From contig NZ_CANLTL010000014.1 in NCBI RefSeq assembly GCF_947494015.1, forward strand, positions 62,001 through 126,000: a stretch of 64,000 nt of DNA, given 5' to 3'. Position 1 is the stretch's first letter, and each line of letters begins with the position of its first letter. The notes below the pieces were generated by a model. It made no database searches. It saw only the letters and a list, made by a program, of their open reading frames with translations, and was not told the origin of the DNA. Shown piece after piece: positions 35,609-44,163 of the stretch. The DNA comes from an uncultured Cellulomonas sp. Its GTDB lineage: Bacteria > Actinomycetota > Actinomycetes > Actinomycetales > Cellulomonadaceae. The position numbers were made by a program, and so were the translations under genes.

Positions 35609-35947
35609 ATGCAGGCACGGACGATCCGGTCGGCGGCGCTGCTCGTGGGCGCGGGGCTCGTGCTGGCGGCGTGCGCGGCCGGGGGCAACGACGCGGCCCA
35701 GGCGGGCGGCGCGGACTCCGTCGGGTTCTGGTGGGGGCTGTGGCACGGTCTGATCAGCCCGATCACGTTCCTGGTGTCCCTCTTCTCCGACGACGTGGGC
35801 CTCTACGAGATCCACAACGACGGCGGCTGGTACGACTTCGGGTTCATGGTCGGAGTCTCGGTCGTCTTCTCCGGCGCCGCCCGGTCCGGCGCTGCCCGGG
35901 CCCGGCCGACGACGGCGCCACGGCGGCACGGTGGCCCGACGCGCTGA
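35609..35947 (+). CDS. Small lipoprotein of a conserved hypothetical family
   Basis: 112 aa from ATG 35609. Lipoprotein signal RSAALLVGAGLVLAACAAGG, then GFWWGLWHGLISPITFLVSLF, VGLYEIHNDGGWYDFGFMVG and VSVVFSGAA, a conserved block I recognise from many unannotated bacterial lipoproteins (short amphipathic helix, NGGWYDFGF turn, final helix). After SGAARSG the sequence becomes Arg/Pro-rich, unlike the usual family end, so the last about 25 residues may come from a frame change. Function unknown; DosR-type promoter. Confidence 0.78.
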   Translation: MQARTIRSAALLVGAGLVLAACAAGGNDAAQAGGADSVGFWWGLWHGLISPITFLVSLFSDDVGLYEIHNDGGWYDFGFMVGVSVVFSGAARSGAARARPTTAPRRHGGPTR

Positions 35948-36117
35948 CGCGCCGCGGCGCGTCCCCGTCGAGGCCCACGCGCCACGCGCGCGGGCGGACG
36001 TCGACGAGCGGTGGCAGGACCGTGGACTCGCGCGCACGCGGGTGGGACGCTGGCCGTGAGGCGCACGACGGGCGTGGCGCGGGCCGTCGCGGGTCGGCGC
36101 CGGGAGCGAGGTCCCGC

Positions 36118-36321
36118 ATGATCGACGTCGTCCTGCGCGACGACCACGAGGTCGCGCGCGACGGCTTGTCCGCCGAGAAGACCGTGACGAGCTCCGTCTC
36201 GAGCCTGCTGGCGACGATCCGGGTGCAGGGACGCACCCGGGCCGCGCTGCTCAGCGCCGAAGGTCGTCGCGTGCACGCGACGTCCGGCCGGGCCGGATCC
36301 GCCGGGGGCGGAGGTCCGTGA
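36118..36321 (+). pseudogene. Internally deleted devR-like remnant
   Basis: 67 codons from ATG 36118. VVLRDDHEVARDGLS matches residues 27-41 of the DevR in this window (VFLLDDHEVVREGLI) and is joined directly to AEKTVTSSVSSLLATIRVQGRTRAALLSAE, matching DevR residues 200-229 ([30 protein letters not shown]). About 155 residues are missing, including the phospho-acceptor aspartate and the first half of the HTH. The DNA-contact residues K and N are changed to T and S. A decayed second devR copy is the simplest reading. Its stop overlaps the ADH start (GTGA). Confidence 0.75.
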
Positions 36322-37334
36322 GCCTCGACGGGCAGATGACCGCCTGGGCCGTGTCCGGACGGCCCGGGACCGCGGACCGCGTCGTCCCGGTGACGCGGCC
36401 GGTGCCGGAGCCCGGTCCCGGCGAGGTCCTGGTCCGCGTCCGGGCCTGCGGTGTCTGCCGCACCGACCTGCACCTGGCGGACCACGAGCTCGCACCGAAG
36501 GCGGCCGGCGTCGTGCCGGGCCACGAGGGGGTGGGCGAGGTCGTCGCGCTCGGCGCCTCGGTGACCCGGTTCGCCGTCGGCGACCGGGTCGGCGTCGCGT
36601 GGCTGCGCCGCACGTGCGGGCAGTGCCGGTGGTGCCGGTCGGGGCGGGAGAACCTGTGCCTCCGGTCGGCCTACACCGGCTGGGACGCCGACGGGTGCTT
36701 CGCGCCCTACGCCGTCGTCCCCGCGGCCTACGCCTACCGCATCCCGACCGACCTCCCCGACACGGACGCCGCCCCCCTCCTGTGCGCGGGGATCATCGGC
36801 TACCGGGCGCTGGTGGCCGCCGACCTGCCGCCCGGGGGCCGCCTGGGGATCTACGGGTTCGGGGCCAGCGCGCACCTGACCGCGCAGATCGCGATCGCGC
36901 AGGGCGCCGAGGTGCACGTGCTGACCCGCGGCCGGGACGCCCGTCGACTGGCACTGGAGCTGGGAGCGCGCTCGGCGGGCCGGGCCGACGACGACCCGCC
37001 CGTGCCCCTGGACTCGGCGATCCTGTTCGCGCCCGCGGGCGACCTGGTGCCGGTGGCGCTCGCGGCGCTCGACCAGGCCGGCACGCTCGCCGTCGCCGGC
37101 ATCCATCTCAGCGACATCCCGCCCCTGGACTACCAGCGCCACCTGTTCCGGGAGCGCCGCCTGCGCAGCGTCACGGCGAACACCCGCGCCGACGGGGAGA
37201 CGCTGCTGCGGCTCGCGCAGACGCTGCGGCTCCGACCGCACGTCACCCCGTACCCGTTCGCCCGCACCGGTGACGCGCTGGAGGACCTGGCCAGGGGCCG
37301 GGTGACCGGCGCGGCAGTCGTCGTCGTCCCGTGA
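36318..37334 (+). CDS. adhA: Zinc-dependent alcohol dehydrogenase (AdhA type)
   Basis: 338 aa from GTG 36318 with GGAGG upstream. Catalytic zinc ligands in GVCRTDLHLADHE and PGHEGVG, structural zinc cysteines in CGQCRWCRSGRENLC, and a nucleotide-binding segment GRLGIYGFGASAHL. CAGIIGYRAL is typical of the propanol-preferring/AdhA subgroup. Interconverts alcohols and aldehydes with NAD(P)H. It starts over the stop of the devR-like remnant and may share whatever promoter served that gene; I see no well-spaced box of its own. Confidence 0.92.
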   Translation: MSLDGQMTAWAVSGRPGTADRVVPVTRPVPEPGPGEVLVRVRACGVCRTDLHLADHELAPKAAGVVPGHEGVGEVVALGASVTRFAVGDRVGVAWLRRTCGQCRWCRSGRENLCLRSAYTGWDADGCFAPYAVVPAAYAYRIPTDLPDTDAAPLLCAGIIGYRALVAADLPPGGRLGIYGFGASAHLTAQIAIAQGAEVHVLTRGRDARRLALELGARSAGRADDDPPVPLDSAILFAPAGDLVPVALAALDQAGTLAVAGIHLSDIPPLDYQRHLFRERRLRSVTANTRADGETLLRLAQTLRLRPHVTPYPFARTGDALEDLARGRVTGAAVVVVP

Positions 37335-37345
37335 CGCCCCGGACA

Positions 37346-37385
37346 GGGCGGGGCGGCCGGGACGTCGCCGGAGCCGGCCCCGCCC
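37346..37385. terminator. Bidirectional terminator hairpin
   Basis: Perfect 9-bp arms GGGCGGGGC (37346-37354) and GCCCCGCCC (37377-37385) between the convergent ADH and aldolase genes. Confidence 0.55.
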
Positions 37386-37397
37386 GTGCGCCTCGCG

Positions 37398-38345
37398 TCA
37401 GACGGCACTGGTCGCGAGGGGTCGCGGCGACGTCGTCCGGTGGATGTCCATGACCTGCGCGAGCAGCCGCACCGCCTCGTCGTGCGGTCGCTGGAAGGAG
37501 TTGCGGCCCATGATGGTGCCGAAGCCGCCACCCGCCGCCGTCTGGCGGTTCTCCTCGAGGACCGCCGCGGTGTCCTTCGCGGCGCCGCCGGAGAAGATCA
37601 CGATCCGGTGCCCGTCGAAGGCCGAGTCCACCACGTGCCGCACCCGGTCGGCGAGCGTGTCCAGGGGCGTCCCGGCCCGTTCCAGGGCGGCGCCCGCGGC
37701 GGAGAGCCCGATGTGCGCGGTGGGCGGCTTGACCTTGACCACGTGGGCGCCGAGCTGGCACGCGAGGTGGGCGGCGTAGGCGACGACGTCCACCGCCGTC
37801 CGGGCCTCGGTCGAGATCCCCGATCCTCGGGGGTAGGACCAGACCACGACCGGCAGCCCGGCGGCGCGGGCGTCACGGCCGAGGTGTCGCAGCTGCTCGT
37901 ACATGGTGTTCCGGGCTGCCGAGCCGGGGTAGACGGTGAAGCCGACCGCGGCGCAGCCCAGGCGAACGGCGTCCTCGACACCGGCGGTGACGGCCGGGAC
38001 CGGGTCCGCGCCGGTGAAGAGGGAGTCGGAGCTGTTGCACTTGAGGATCAACGGAAGGTCGCGGGCGTAGTCCTTCGCGATCCGCTGGATGGCGCCCAGC
38101 GGTGCGGCGTGAGCGCTGCAGCCGGCGTCCATGGCCAGCTGCGCGTGATAGCGGGGGTCGTAGCCGGCCCGGTTCACCGCGAAGCTGCGGGCCGGCCCGT
38201 GCTCGAAGCCCTGGTCGACCGGCAGGACGACGAGCTTGCCCGAGCCCCCCGTGCGCCCCTGCTGGAGCATGCGGTTCAGGTTCCGGACCGTCCCCGGGTC
38301 GTCGGTGTCGTACCACGACAGGATCTCGTCCACCCGTGCGGACAT
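37398..38345 (-). CDS. Class I fructose-bisphosphate aldolase, DhnA/FbaB type
   Basis: 315 aa from ATG 38345 with GGGAGG upstream. VLPVDQGFEHGPARSF, LILKCNSSDS, VGFTVYPGS, VVWSYPRGSG, HVVKVKPPT (candidate Schiff-base lysine region), IVIFSGGAAKD and GGFGTIMGRNSFQRP follow the DhnA-type aldolase order. Cleaves fructose-1,6-bisphosphate without metal. A strong DosR-type promoter suggests that glycolytic flux is redirected under hypoxia. Confidence 0.93.
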   Translation of the reverse strand: MSARVDEILSWYDTDDPGTVRNLNRMLQQGRTGGSGKLVVLPVDQGFEHGPARSFAVNRAGYDPRYHAQLAMDAGCSAHAAPLGAIQRIAKDYARDLPLILKCNSSDSLFTGADPVPAVTAGVEDAVRLGCAAVGFTVYPGSAARNTMYEQLRHLGRDARAAGLPVVVWSYPRGSGISTEARTAVDVVAYAAHLACQLGAHVVKVKPPTAHIGLSAAGAALERAGTPLDTLADRVRHVVDSAFDGHRIVIFSGGAAKDTAAVLEENRQTAAGGGFGTIMGRNSFQRPHDEAVRLLAQVMDIHRTTSPRPLATSAV

Positions 38346-38411
38346 GGTCGGCCTCCCTGGTTCCAGCCGTCGCCGTCCGGCGGCGGGCGCGCGTGCAGCG
38401 CTGATCTCCCG

Positions 38412-38454
38412 ATCGTCCGGCCGGAGCGGCGGTCGGTCACGGGTCTTCGGTCCC
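38412..38454 (-). promoter_or_regulatory. DosR-type box and -10 for the aldolase gene
   Basis: Transcription-sense box GGGACCGAAGACCC (38454-38441), 23-nt spacer, GACGAT (38417-38412). Predicted leader is about 60 nt. Confidence 0.7.
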
Positions 38455-38613
38455 GACCTGCCGCGGGCCGGCGCACGGTCCGGTGGCCCGCGGGACCCCG
38501 CCGTCCGCGCGCCGTGGGCGGCCACCTCGCCGGCCGGCAGCGAGGCCCGGGGCGTGCCCCGAGGCTGCCCGGCACGTCGGTCCCGGCGCGCACGGCACCG
38601 CCGGTCCCCGGCC

Positions 38614-39528
38614 TCACGCCCGTTCGGGGGCGCGGTCGCGGAGGTCGTCGTCGGCGTGGCGGGGGACCGGGTGCTCGTGGTCGTGCCGGACCACGAGCAC
38701 CGGGCAGGGCGCCTGGTGCAGCAGCTCGTCGCTCACGGACGTCAGCCGCGACGCGCGTGAGCCTGCGCGCCGGTCCCCGACCACGACCACCGAGGCGTCC
38801 CGCCCGGACCGGACCAGTGCGTCCGCGGCGTCGTCGGACGGCTGCACGCGAACGTCCAGATCGGGGTGCTGCGCCCGCAGGGCGTCGACGACAGCACGGA
38901 CCTCACGCGGGGTGGGCTCGGCCCGGTCACCCTCCACCCCGGGTGGGGTGCCGGTCCGGGCCCCGGCGACGGGCCCGGCGGAGCGCGGGTGCAGCACCCG
39001 CAGCTCGACGCCCCGGCGCTGGGCCTCCAGGGCCGCCGCGTGCGCCGCGTCGAGCGAGGCGGGCGACCCGTCCACGCCGACGACGACGGGTGCGGCGGCG
39101 GGTGCGATCTCCCCGACGACGGCGACCGGGCAGTGCGCATGCTTCACCAGGTGCGGCACGAGCCGACCGATGTCCGCGGGGTGCGCCCGCCCTCGCGCGC
39201 CCAGCACGAGCAGCTGGGCGTCGCGCGACAGCCGGCTCAACGCCGCCGCCGGTGGTCCGTAGAGCACCCGGGTGTCCACCGGCACGCCTCGTCGCTGCCG
39301 GCGGACGTGCGAGCGGACGTCGGCGAGGTAGCGCTTGGTCCCGACGTACCGGGTGGTGTCGCGCAGCCCCGGGAACCACCCCCAGGCCAGGACGAACGGT
39401 TCCTGGAACGCCTGCACGACGAGCACGCGGGCGCCGCGCGACGCTGCCTCGTCCAGCCCCCAGTCGACGGTGCGGGCACTGTGCGCCGAGCCGTCCACGG
39501 CGATGACGACGGCGCCGTCGGCGTTCAT
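38614..39528 (-). CDS. Two-domain universal stress protein
   Basis: 304 aa from ATG 39528 with GAGAGGAG upstream. Domains AVVIAVDGSAHSARTVDWGL (1-145) and APVVVGVDGSPASLDAAHAA (150-290). The first ATP loop is intact (VLGARGRAHPADIGRLVPHL), while the second reads VVGDRRAGSRASRLTSVS, lacking the normal GxxG spacing, so the second domain may not bind ATP. The C-terminal tail is rich in His, Asp and Arg. Confidence 0.92.
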   Translation of the reverse strand: MNADGAVVIAVDGSAHSARTVDWGLDEAASRGARVLVVQAFQEPFVLAWGWFPGLRDTTRYVGTKRYLADVRSHVRRQRRGVPVDTRVLYGPPAAALSRLSRDAQLLVLGARGRAHPADIGRLVPHLVKHAHCPVAVVGEIAPAAAPVVVGVDGSPASLDAAHAAALEAQRRGVELRVLHPRSAGPVAGARTGTPPGVEGDRAEPTPREVRAVVDALRAQHPDLDVRVQPSDDAADALVRSGRDASVVVVGDRRAGSRASRLTSVSDELLHQAPCPVLVVRHDHEHPVPRHADDDLRDRAPERA

Positions 39529-39588
39529 GGTGACTCCTCTCGGGGACCCGCCGACGTCGCCGACCGGCGTGGGCGGCCCTCGGCGACC

Positions 39589-39631
39589 ACGCTGCCGGAC
39601 AGGGCCGCGCCGGACCAGGGGACAAGGTCCT
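39589..39631 (-). promoter_or_regulatory. DosR-type box and -10 for the 39528 usp gene
   Basis: Transcription-sense box AGGACCTTGTCCCC (39631-39618), 23-nt spacer, CAGCGT (39594-39589). It is the last box of the island. Confidence 0.6.
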
Positions 39632-39813
39632 CTCCGGGCGGCGTGGTGATCGTCGACCGGCCGCCTGCCAGGCAGGCGCGCGCGGACAGCGGCACGCATG
39701 CCAGGACGTTGTGCCCTGCCGCACGCATCGCCGCGCGGTGACGCTGGATGCGACATCAGTGGTGCCGTTGCCCGCACCGACGCCGCGACCGACGACCCGA
39801 GGGGAGCAGTGCC

Positions 39814-40095
39814 ATGAGCCACACCTGGCACGTCACCGTCCATCTCTTCGACGCCGACGACGTCGAACCGCACGGCACCCTGACCGCGGCGCACGCGACG
39901 CTCACCACGTCGAGCGGCACGAGCCTGGAGGGGTACGGGCGGGCCCGGCGGCGCCCCGACGACCCGGAGGTGCGCGAGGTCGGGGAGGAGCTGGCGGCGG
40001 CGCGCGCGCTGCGCGACCTCGCGGACCGGCTGCTGCGCGCGACCTCCGACGACCTCAGCGTGCTCGAGCACCGGCACGTCCGCCTGGACGCCTGA
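39814..40095 (+). CDS. DUF1876 family protein (Rv1738/Rv2632c-like)
   Basis: 93 aa from ATG 39814 with GAGGGG upstream. WHVTVHLFDADDVEPHGTLT, AHATLTTSSGTSLEGYGRAR and REVGEELAAARALRDLADRL follow the DUF1876 fold pattern. M. tuberculosis Rv1738 is a DosR-induced member with structural similarity to ribosome hibernation factors, so a role in translational shut-down is possible but unproven. No correctly spaced box was found upstream, the one clear exception among the typical DosR-regulon families here. Confidence 0.88.
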   Translation: MSHTWHVTVHLFDADDVEPHGTLTAAHATLTTSSGTSLEGYGRARRRPDDPEVREVGEELAAARALRDLADRLLRATSDDLSVLEHRHVRLDA

Positions 40096-40135
40096 ACGGG
40101 CCGCGCACCGGCGTCGCGCTCAGCGCCCGAGCTCA

Positions 40136-40168
40136 GTGCCCCGAGCCCAGTGCCCGAGCTCGGGGCAC
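40136..40168. terminator. Bidirectional terminator hairpin
   Basis: Perfect 11-bp inverted repeat GTGCCCCGAGC / GCTCGGGGCAC with an 11-nt loop between convergent genes. It marks the right end of the DosR-type island. Confidence 0.65.
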
Positions 40169-40185
40169 GCCCTCGGGGCACGACT

Positions 40186-43011
40186 TCAGTGCACGACGAA
40201 GGCGTCCACCACCACGGTGTCGTCGATCGCGGCCGGGTCACGCGTGCCGGTGTGCTCGACCCGCACGGTGTGCACGCCGGGCGGCAGGTCCGTGACCGAC
40301 CACACGACCACCCCGTGCTCCGTGCGCGGCGCGTACCGGTCCACCGTGGCGACGAGCCGGTCGTCGAGCCAGACGGTGTTGATGCCGGCCGTCCGGCCGC
40401 GGCGCGACACCCAGTCCACCCCGGCGCCCCGGAAGCGCAGCGACACCGACGCGGGCCCGCTGCGGGCCCGGGTCGCCGCGCCACCCGAGTCCCGGGCCGA
40501 CCGCAGCCCGGACCAGCGCCCCGTCCACGTCAGGGACGGGGCGTGCTCCTCGTACGTGCCCGGTCCGACCGCGTCGTCGGGCTCGTCCGGAACGTCGGCG
40601 GGGACGTCGGCGGGCCCGTCGTCGGGCCCGGCGTGCCAGCGGGCCAGATTGGTGCTCGGGACGTCGCCCGCGGAGGTGAAGGTGCCGCCGACCCACAGCC
40701 CGTCCGGCGTGACGGCCAGCGCCCGGCCGACGACGTAGCCGTCCGCGTCCGGCCCGGCCAGCCCGGTCCCGAGTCCCCGCCACGTGCCCGTGGCGCGCTC
40801 GAGCCGGGCCACCCGTCCCGCCGGTGTCCCCGCCACGGTGGTGAGCTGGCCGGCCACCAGGAGGTCGTCGCCGTCCGCCGCCAGCGCGTAGACCTGGGCG
40901 TCGGTGTCACCGAGCGGAGCCCACTCGCCCGTGGTGGCGAAGTGCCACACCGCGAGGTTCGCGGCGGGGAAGCCCGGGCTCTGCGGCTGCGCCGCGCGGA
41001 CGATGCCGGCCTGGTCGAACCAGCCGCCCACGTGCAGGTCACCGCCGACCACCGCCAGCGCCCGCACCCAGCCGGCGGCGCCGTAGCGGCTGACCCCGGG
41101 CAGGACGAGGTACCCGGCGAGCACGTCGCCCGGGTCCTGCGGTGCGGCGGTGTCGAACATGGTCAGCCCGTGCAGCCCCTCGACGATCTTGGCGCCCAGG
41201 TGGTTGAAGCCGTTGAACCAGCCGCCGACGACGAGGTAGCGGTCGCCGATCACGGCCAGCGCGTTCACGGCGTGGTCGTACAGCGGGCCACCACCGACGG
41301 CGCCCCACCCCTGCGCCACCGGGTCCCACGCGGCCAGGCCGCCGACCAGCAGCCCACCGGCCAGCGCGAACTCGCCGCCGGCGTAGAGCCGGCCGCCGAG
41401 CACGGCCAGCGCGTGCACGTCCCCGTCGGTCCCCGCCCCGAGCGGCGACCACCCCCGCCCGTCCCACCGGGCGATGTTCGCCGCGGGGACGCCGCCGGCC
41501 GCGCTGAACGAGCCGGCGGCGTAGACGTCGTCGCCGAGGCGCGCGAGGGCGAAGACCTGGCCGTCGCCGACGTCGGCCGCGACGCCGCCGGCCAGGTCGT
41601 CCCACCCCGTGCCGCTCCACCGCCCGATCGAGCCCAGCCGGACGGCCCCCGCCTGGTCGACCAGGCCGCCGGCGACGACGCCGTCGCCGTCGACGAGCAG
41701 CGACTGCACCTCACCACCGCTGAAGTACCCCGAGTGGGGGCCCTCGCCCAGCAGCTGCCACCCCGCCGCGCTCCACACGCCCAGGTGCTGCACACGCAGC
41801 GGTCCGGCGTTGTCGAAGTCGCCACCGACCAGCACGCCGTCGACGTGCGGTGCCAGCGTGCGCACGACGTTGTCGAGCTGCTGCGGCACCGCCCAGGACG
41901 TGCCGTCGTGCACCACCCAGTGCTCCGCCTCCAGCGGGCCGACCGACGTGAACGAGCCGCCGAGGTGGAGGTGGCCGCCGGCGTAGGCGAGCGCGTGCAC
42001 GGTCGCGTACTTGCCGCCGTAGCTGGTCACGTCGCCCAGGCTCTCGAACCGTCCGTCGGTTGCCGTCCCGCGCAGCACCGCGACGTTCCACGCGGGCACC
42101 CCGCCGGCCGAGGTGAAGGAGCCGCCGACGGCGACGTCCCCGGTCGCCGGGTCGACCGCGAGGGCGTGCACCGTGCCGGTGAGCTCCTCGTCGCTGATGC
42201 CCGGGCCGTACGTCCGCCAGCCGTCGGTGCCGGCCCCGGGGGTGGTCGTGTCGAGGCTGGCGGTGTCGAGGGTGGCGAAGGAGTGGGTGACGTGGCCGGC
42301 GACGGTGTCGAACCCGCCGCCCACGTGCAGCGCCGTCCCGGCCAGGGCCAGCGCCCGGACGGTCCCCGGGTCGGTCAGGTCCGCGGTCCCGGCCCGCAGC
42401 ACGCCGCCGCCCAGGTCGGACCACTCGCCGGTGGCCAGGTCGAGCGCGGCGAGGCTGCGCACCTCCCGGTCGCCGGCCCGGGCGAAGGTGCCGCCGACGT
42501 ACAGTCGTGCCCCGTCGCTGGCGAGCGCGAGGACGGTGCAGTCGTACTCCGCCTCGGGGTGGGCGATGCCGCCGCCGACCGCGGACCACGCGGTCCCGTC
42601 CCAGCGGGCCAGGCGCGCCGCGGGCACGTCGCCCGCCATCGTGAAGTCGCCGCCGGCGTAGATCGCGTCGCCGACGACGGCGACCGCGCGCACCGCTCCG
42701 TCCAGGCCCGTCCCCAGCCGCTGCCAGCCCGTGCCGTCCCACAGCGCGATCCGGGCGAACGTGCCGGTGGGCATGCCGGCCGTCCCGTAGGTGAAGTCGC
42801 CGCCCACCACGACCCGCTCACCCGCGACCGCGGTCGCCAGCACCGTCGGGCCGACCACCGGGCTGGCGAGACGGGGCTGCCACCCTCCGCCGGCGACGTC
42901 GGTGCCGGCGACGGGGCCGGGGCCGGGGTCGGGGGAGTCGGGCACCGTGGTGGTGGGCGTCATGGCGAGCGGGGTGCCGGGATGCAGCACGGGCAGATCT
43001 GCGGAGGTCAT
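40186..43011 (-). CDS. Large beta-propeller repeat protein with C-terminal beta-sandwich
   Basis: 941 aa from ATG 43011 (GGGAGAA upstream). About 14-16 repeats of the form VYVGGDFTxAG..PAxxIARWDGxxWxxLGxG..G.V.ALAV fill residues 45-810, as in Rax2-like/delta-60-like propellers. Residues about 825-941 (SLTWTGRWSG ... VSLRFRGAGVDWVSRRG, ... DRLVATVDRYAP, ... GVHTVRVEHTGTRDPAA ... VVVDAFVV) are a carbohydrate-binding-like beta-sandwich common in secreted actinobacterial proteins. Oddly, no signal peptide is evident (MTSADLPVLHPGTPLAM). Function unknown; possibly a surface or sugar-binding protein exported by another route. Confidence 0.82.
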   Translation of the reverse strand: MTSADLPVLHPGTPLAMTPTTTVPDSPDPGPGPVAGTDVAGGGWQPRLASPVVGPTVLATAVAGERVVVGGDFTYGTAGMPTGTFARIALWDGTGWQRLGTGLDGAVRAVAVVGDAIYAGGDFTMAGDVPAARLARWDGTAWSAVGGGIAHPEAEYDCTVLALASDGARLYVGGTFARAGDREVRSLAALDLATGEWSDLGGGVLRAGTADLTDPGTVRALALAGTALHVGGGFDTVAGHVTHSFATLDTASLDTTTPGAGTDGWRTYGPGISDEELTGTVHALAVDPATGDVAVGGSFTSAGGVPAWNVAVLRGTATDGRFESLGDVTSYGGKYATVHALAYAGGHLHLGGSFTSVGPLEAEHWVVHDGTSWAVPQQLDNVVRTLAPHVDGVLVGGDFDNAGPLRVQHLGVWSAAGWQLLGEGPHSGYFSGGEVQSLLVDGDGVVAGGLVDQAGAVRLGSIGRWSGTGWDDLAGGVAADVGDGQVFALARLGDDVYAAGSFSAAGGVPAANIARWDGRGWSPLGAGTDGDVHALAVLGGRLYAGGEFALAGGLLVGGLAAWDPVAQGWGAVGGGPLYDHAVNALAVIGDRYLVVGGWFNGFNHLGAKIVEGLHGLTMFDTAAPQDPGDVLAGYLVLPGVSRYGAAGWVRALAVVGGDLHVGGWFDQAGIVRAAQPQSPGFPAANLAVWHFATTGEWAPLGDTDAQVYALAADGDDLLVAGQLTTVAGTPAGRVARLERATGTWRGLGTGLAGPDADGYVVGRALAVTPDGLWVGGTFTSAGDVPSTNLARWHAGPDDGPADVPADVPDEPDDAVGPGTYEEHAPSLTWTGRWSGLRSARDSGGAATRARSGPASVSLRFRGAGVDWVSRRGRTAGINTVWLDDRLVATVDRYAPRTEHGVVVWSVTDLPPGVHTVRVEHTGTRDPAAIDDTVVVDAFVVH

Positions 43012-43322
43012 CGGTTCTCCCGGGGCGTGCGGTCGGACGCCGCCGAGCCTGGCAGAGCGCGGCGCGCCGCATGGTCGGTTCTGCGCACGGGGTGACGGGG
43101 ACCGGCCGGCCCCACCGTCCTCGACGAGCACGTCGGGTCCTGGGCAGCCGTCGTGACGACTCGCCCACGCTCCGGCTGGACGGGACCGCGGCCCGCTGGG
43201 ACGCGTCACCGAACATGACAGGTGTGCGTCATTCCGCCGCGGTGGTGGCCCTCGGGATGAGCCCGCGGCCGACGTCGTGAATCGTGGCCGCGACCCTTCA
43301 CGCGCCCACCAGGAGGTTGGAC
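43012..43322. other. Divergent intergenic region
   Basis: No supported gene. It contains the palindrome ATGAC-N8-GTCAT at 43215-43232, about 90 bp upstream of the 43323 gene, which could be an operator. No DosR-type box. Confidence 0.3.
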
Positions 43323-43970
43323 ATGACGACGAACGACGCGCACGGCGCCCACGCCGCACAGGGCCACCACGTCGAGCCGGCCACGGTCGGCACGGAACGC
43401 GTGGTGCAGCCCGCCGTCCACGAGCAGGACGTGCACCTGCACGGCCCGACGCCCCCCACCCGCGGCGACCTGGTCCGGTGGGGACCGGTCTGGGCGGGCC
43501 TGGTCGTCACGCTGACCTCGTTCATGCTGCTCGAGCTCGTCTTCCTCGCGCTGGGCTGGCTGAGCCTGGCCCAGGGCGAGCCCGGGAGCACCTCGGGGTG
43601 GATCAGCGCCGTGCTCGGCTTCGTCGCCTTCTTCCTCGGCGGCCTGACGGCCGGGGCGACGGCGATGTGGCGCAGTGTGAAGGACGGGCTCCTGCACGGG
43701 GTTCTCGTGTGGGCGCTGACGACCGTCGGGATCATCTTCCTCACGGTCTTCGGTGGCGGTGCCCTGTTCGGTGCGGCGGCCGAGGTGCTCACCCAGGTGT
43801 CCGCGATCCAGCGTGCCAACGTGCCGGACGCCGACCTGGGTGCGGCCATGGACACCATCCAGCCGGTCCTCGACGGTGCCGTCCTGGGGATCGTGCTCGC
43901 GCTGGTGGCCGCTGTCCTGGGTGGCGCTGCCGGTGGCCGGATGTGGCCGGCCAAGCGCGACGTGCGCTGA
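43323..43970 (+). CDS. Four-helix membrane protein of unknown function
   Basis: 215 aa from ATG 43323 with AGGAGG 6 nt upstream. A His-rich N-terminal 50 residues precede four helices: GLVVTLTSFMLLELVFLALG, AVLGFVAFFLGGLTAGATAM, GVLVWALTTVGIIFLTVFGG and GAVLGIVLALVAAVLGGAAG. The pattern is like the YrzE/TIGR04086-type membrane family but I cannot confirm it. Followed by a strong terminator. Confidence 0.78.
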   Translation: MTTNDAHGAHAAQGHHVEPATVGTERVVQPAVHEQDVHLHGPTPPTRGDLVRWGPVWAGLVVTLTSFMLLELVFLALGWLSLAQGEPGSTSGWISAVLGFVAFFLGGLTAGATAMWRSVKDGLLHGVLVWALTTVGIIFLTVFGGGALFGAAAEVLTQVSAIQRANVPDADLGAAMDTIQPVLDGAVLGIVLALVAAVLGGAAGGRMWPAKRDVR

Positions 43971-43986
43971 TCGTCCCGCGTGCGCC

Positions 43987-44037
43987 GACGCCGGCTGTCC
44001 CGCCCGGCATCACGGGGCGGGGCAGCCGGCCGGCGTC
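43987..44037 (+). terminator. Imperfect long hairpin terminator
   Basis: GACGCCGGCTGTCCCGCCC pairs, with a small bulge, with GGGCGGGGCAGCC and GGCGTC downstream; begins 17 nt after the 43970 stop. Confidence 0.5.
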
Positions 44038-44163
44038 CGCCCGGGGCGCGCCCCGCCCCGACCGGCGCCGCGCTCCGGCGGCGGACCGACCCCGGTCGGA
44101 GCACCATGGGGGCGCACGGGCGCACGGGCGCACCGGCGGCGGCAGGTCGAGGGGGGCGAGGAC

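Noticed and set aside
36102-36115. Box-like GGGAGCGAGGTCCC just upstream of the devR remnant
   Set aside because: No hexamer ending in T stands 22-24 nt away in either direction (GACGAC and CACGCC instead), so it was not counted.
40150-43095. Long open frame antisense to the propeller gene
   Set aside because: Same GC artefact; the sense strand encodes clear repeats and a recognised C-terminal domain.
43215-43232. ATGAC-N8-GTCAT palindrome as an operator
   Set aside because: Single occurrence, no known regulator nearby; noted in the gap description only.
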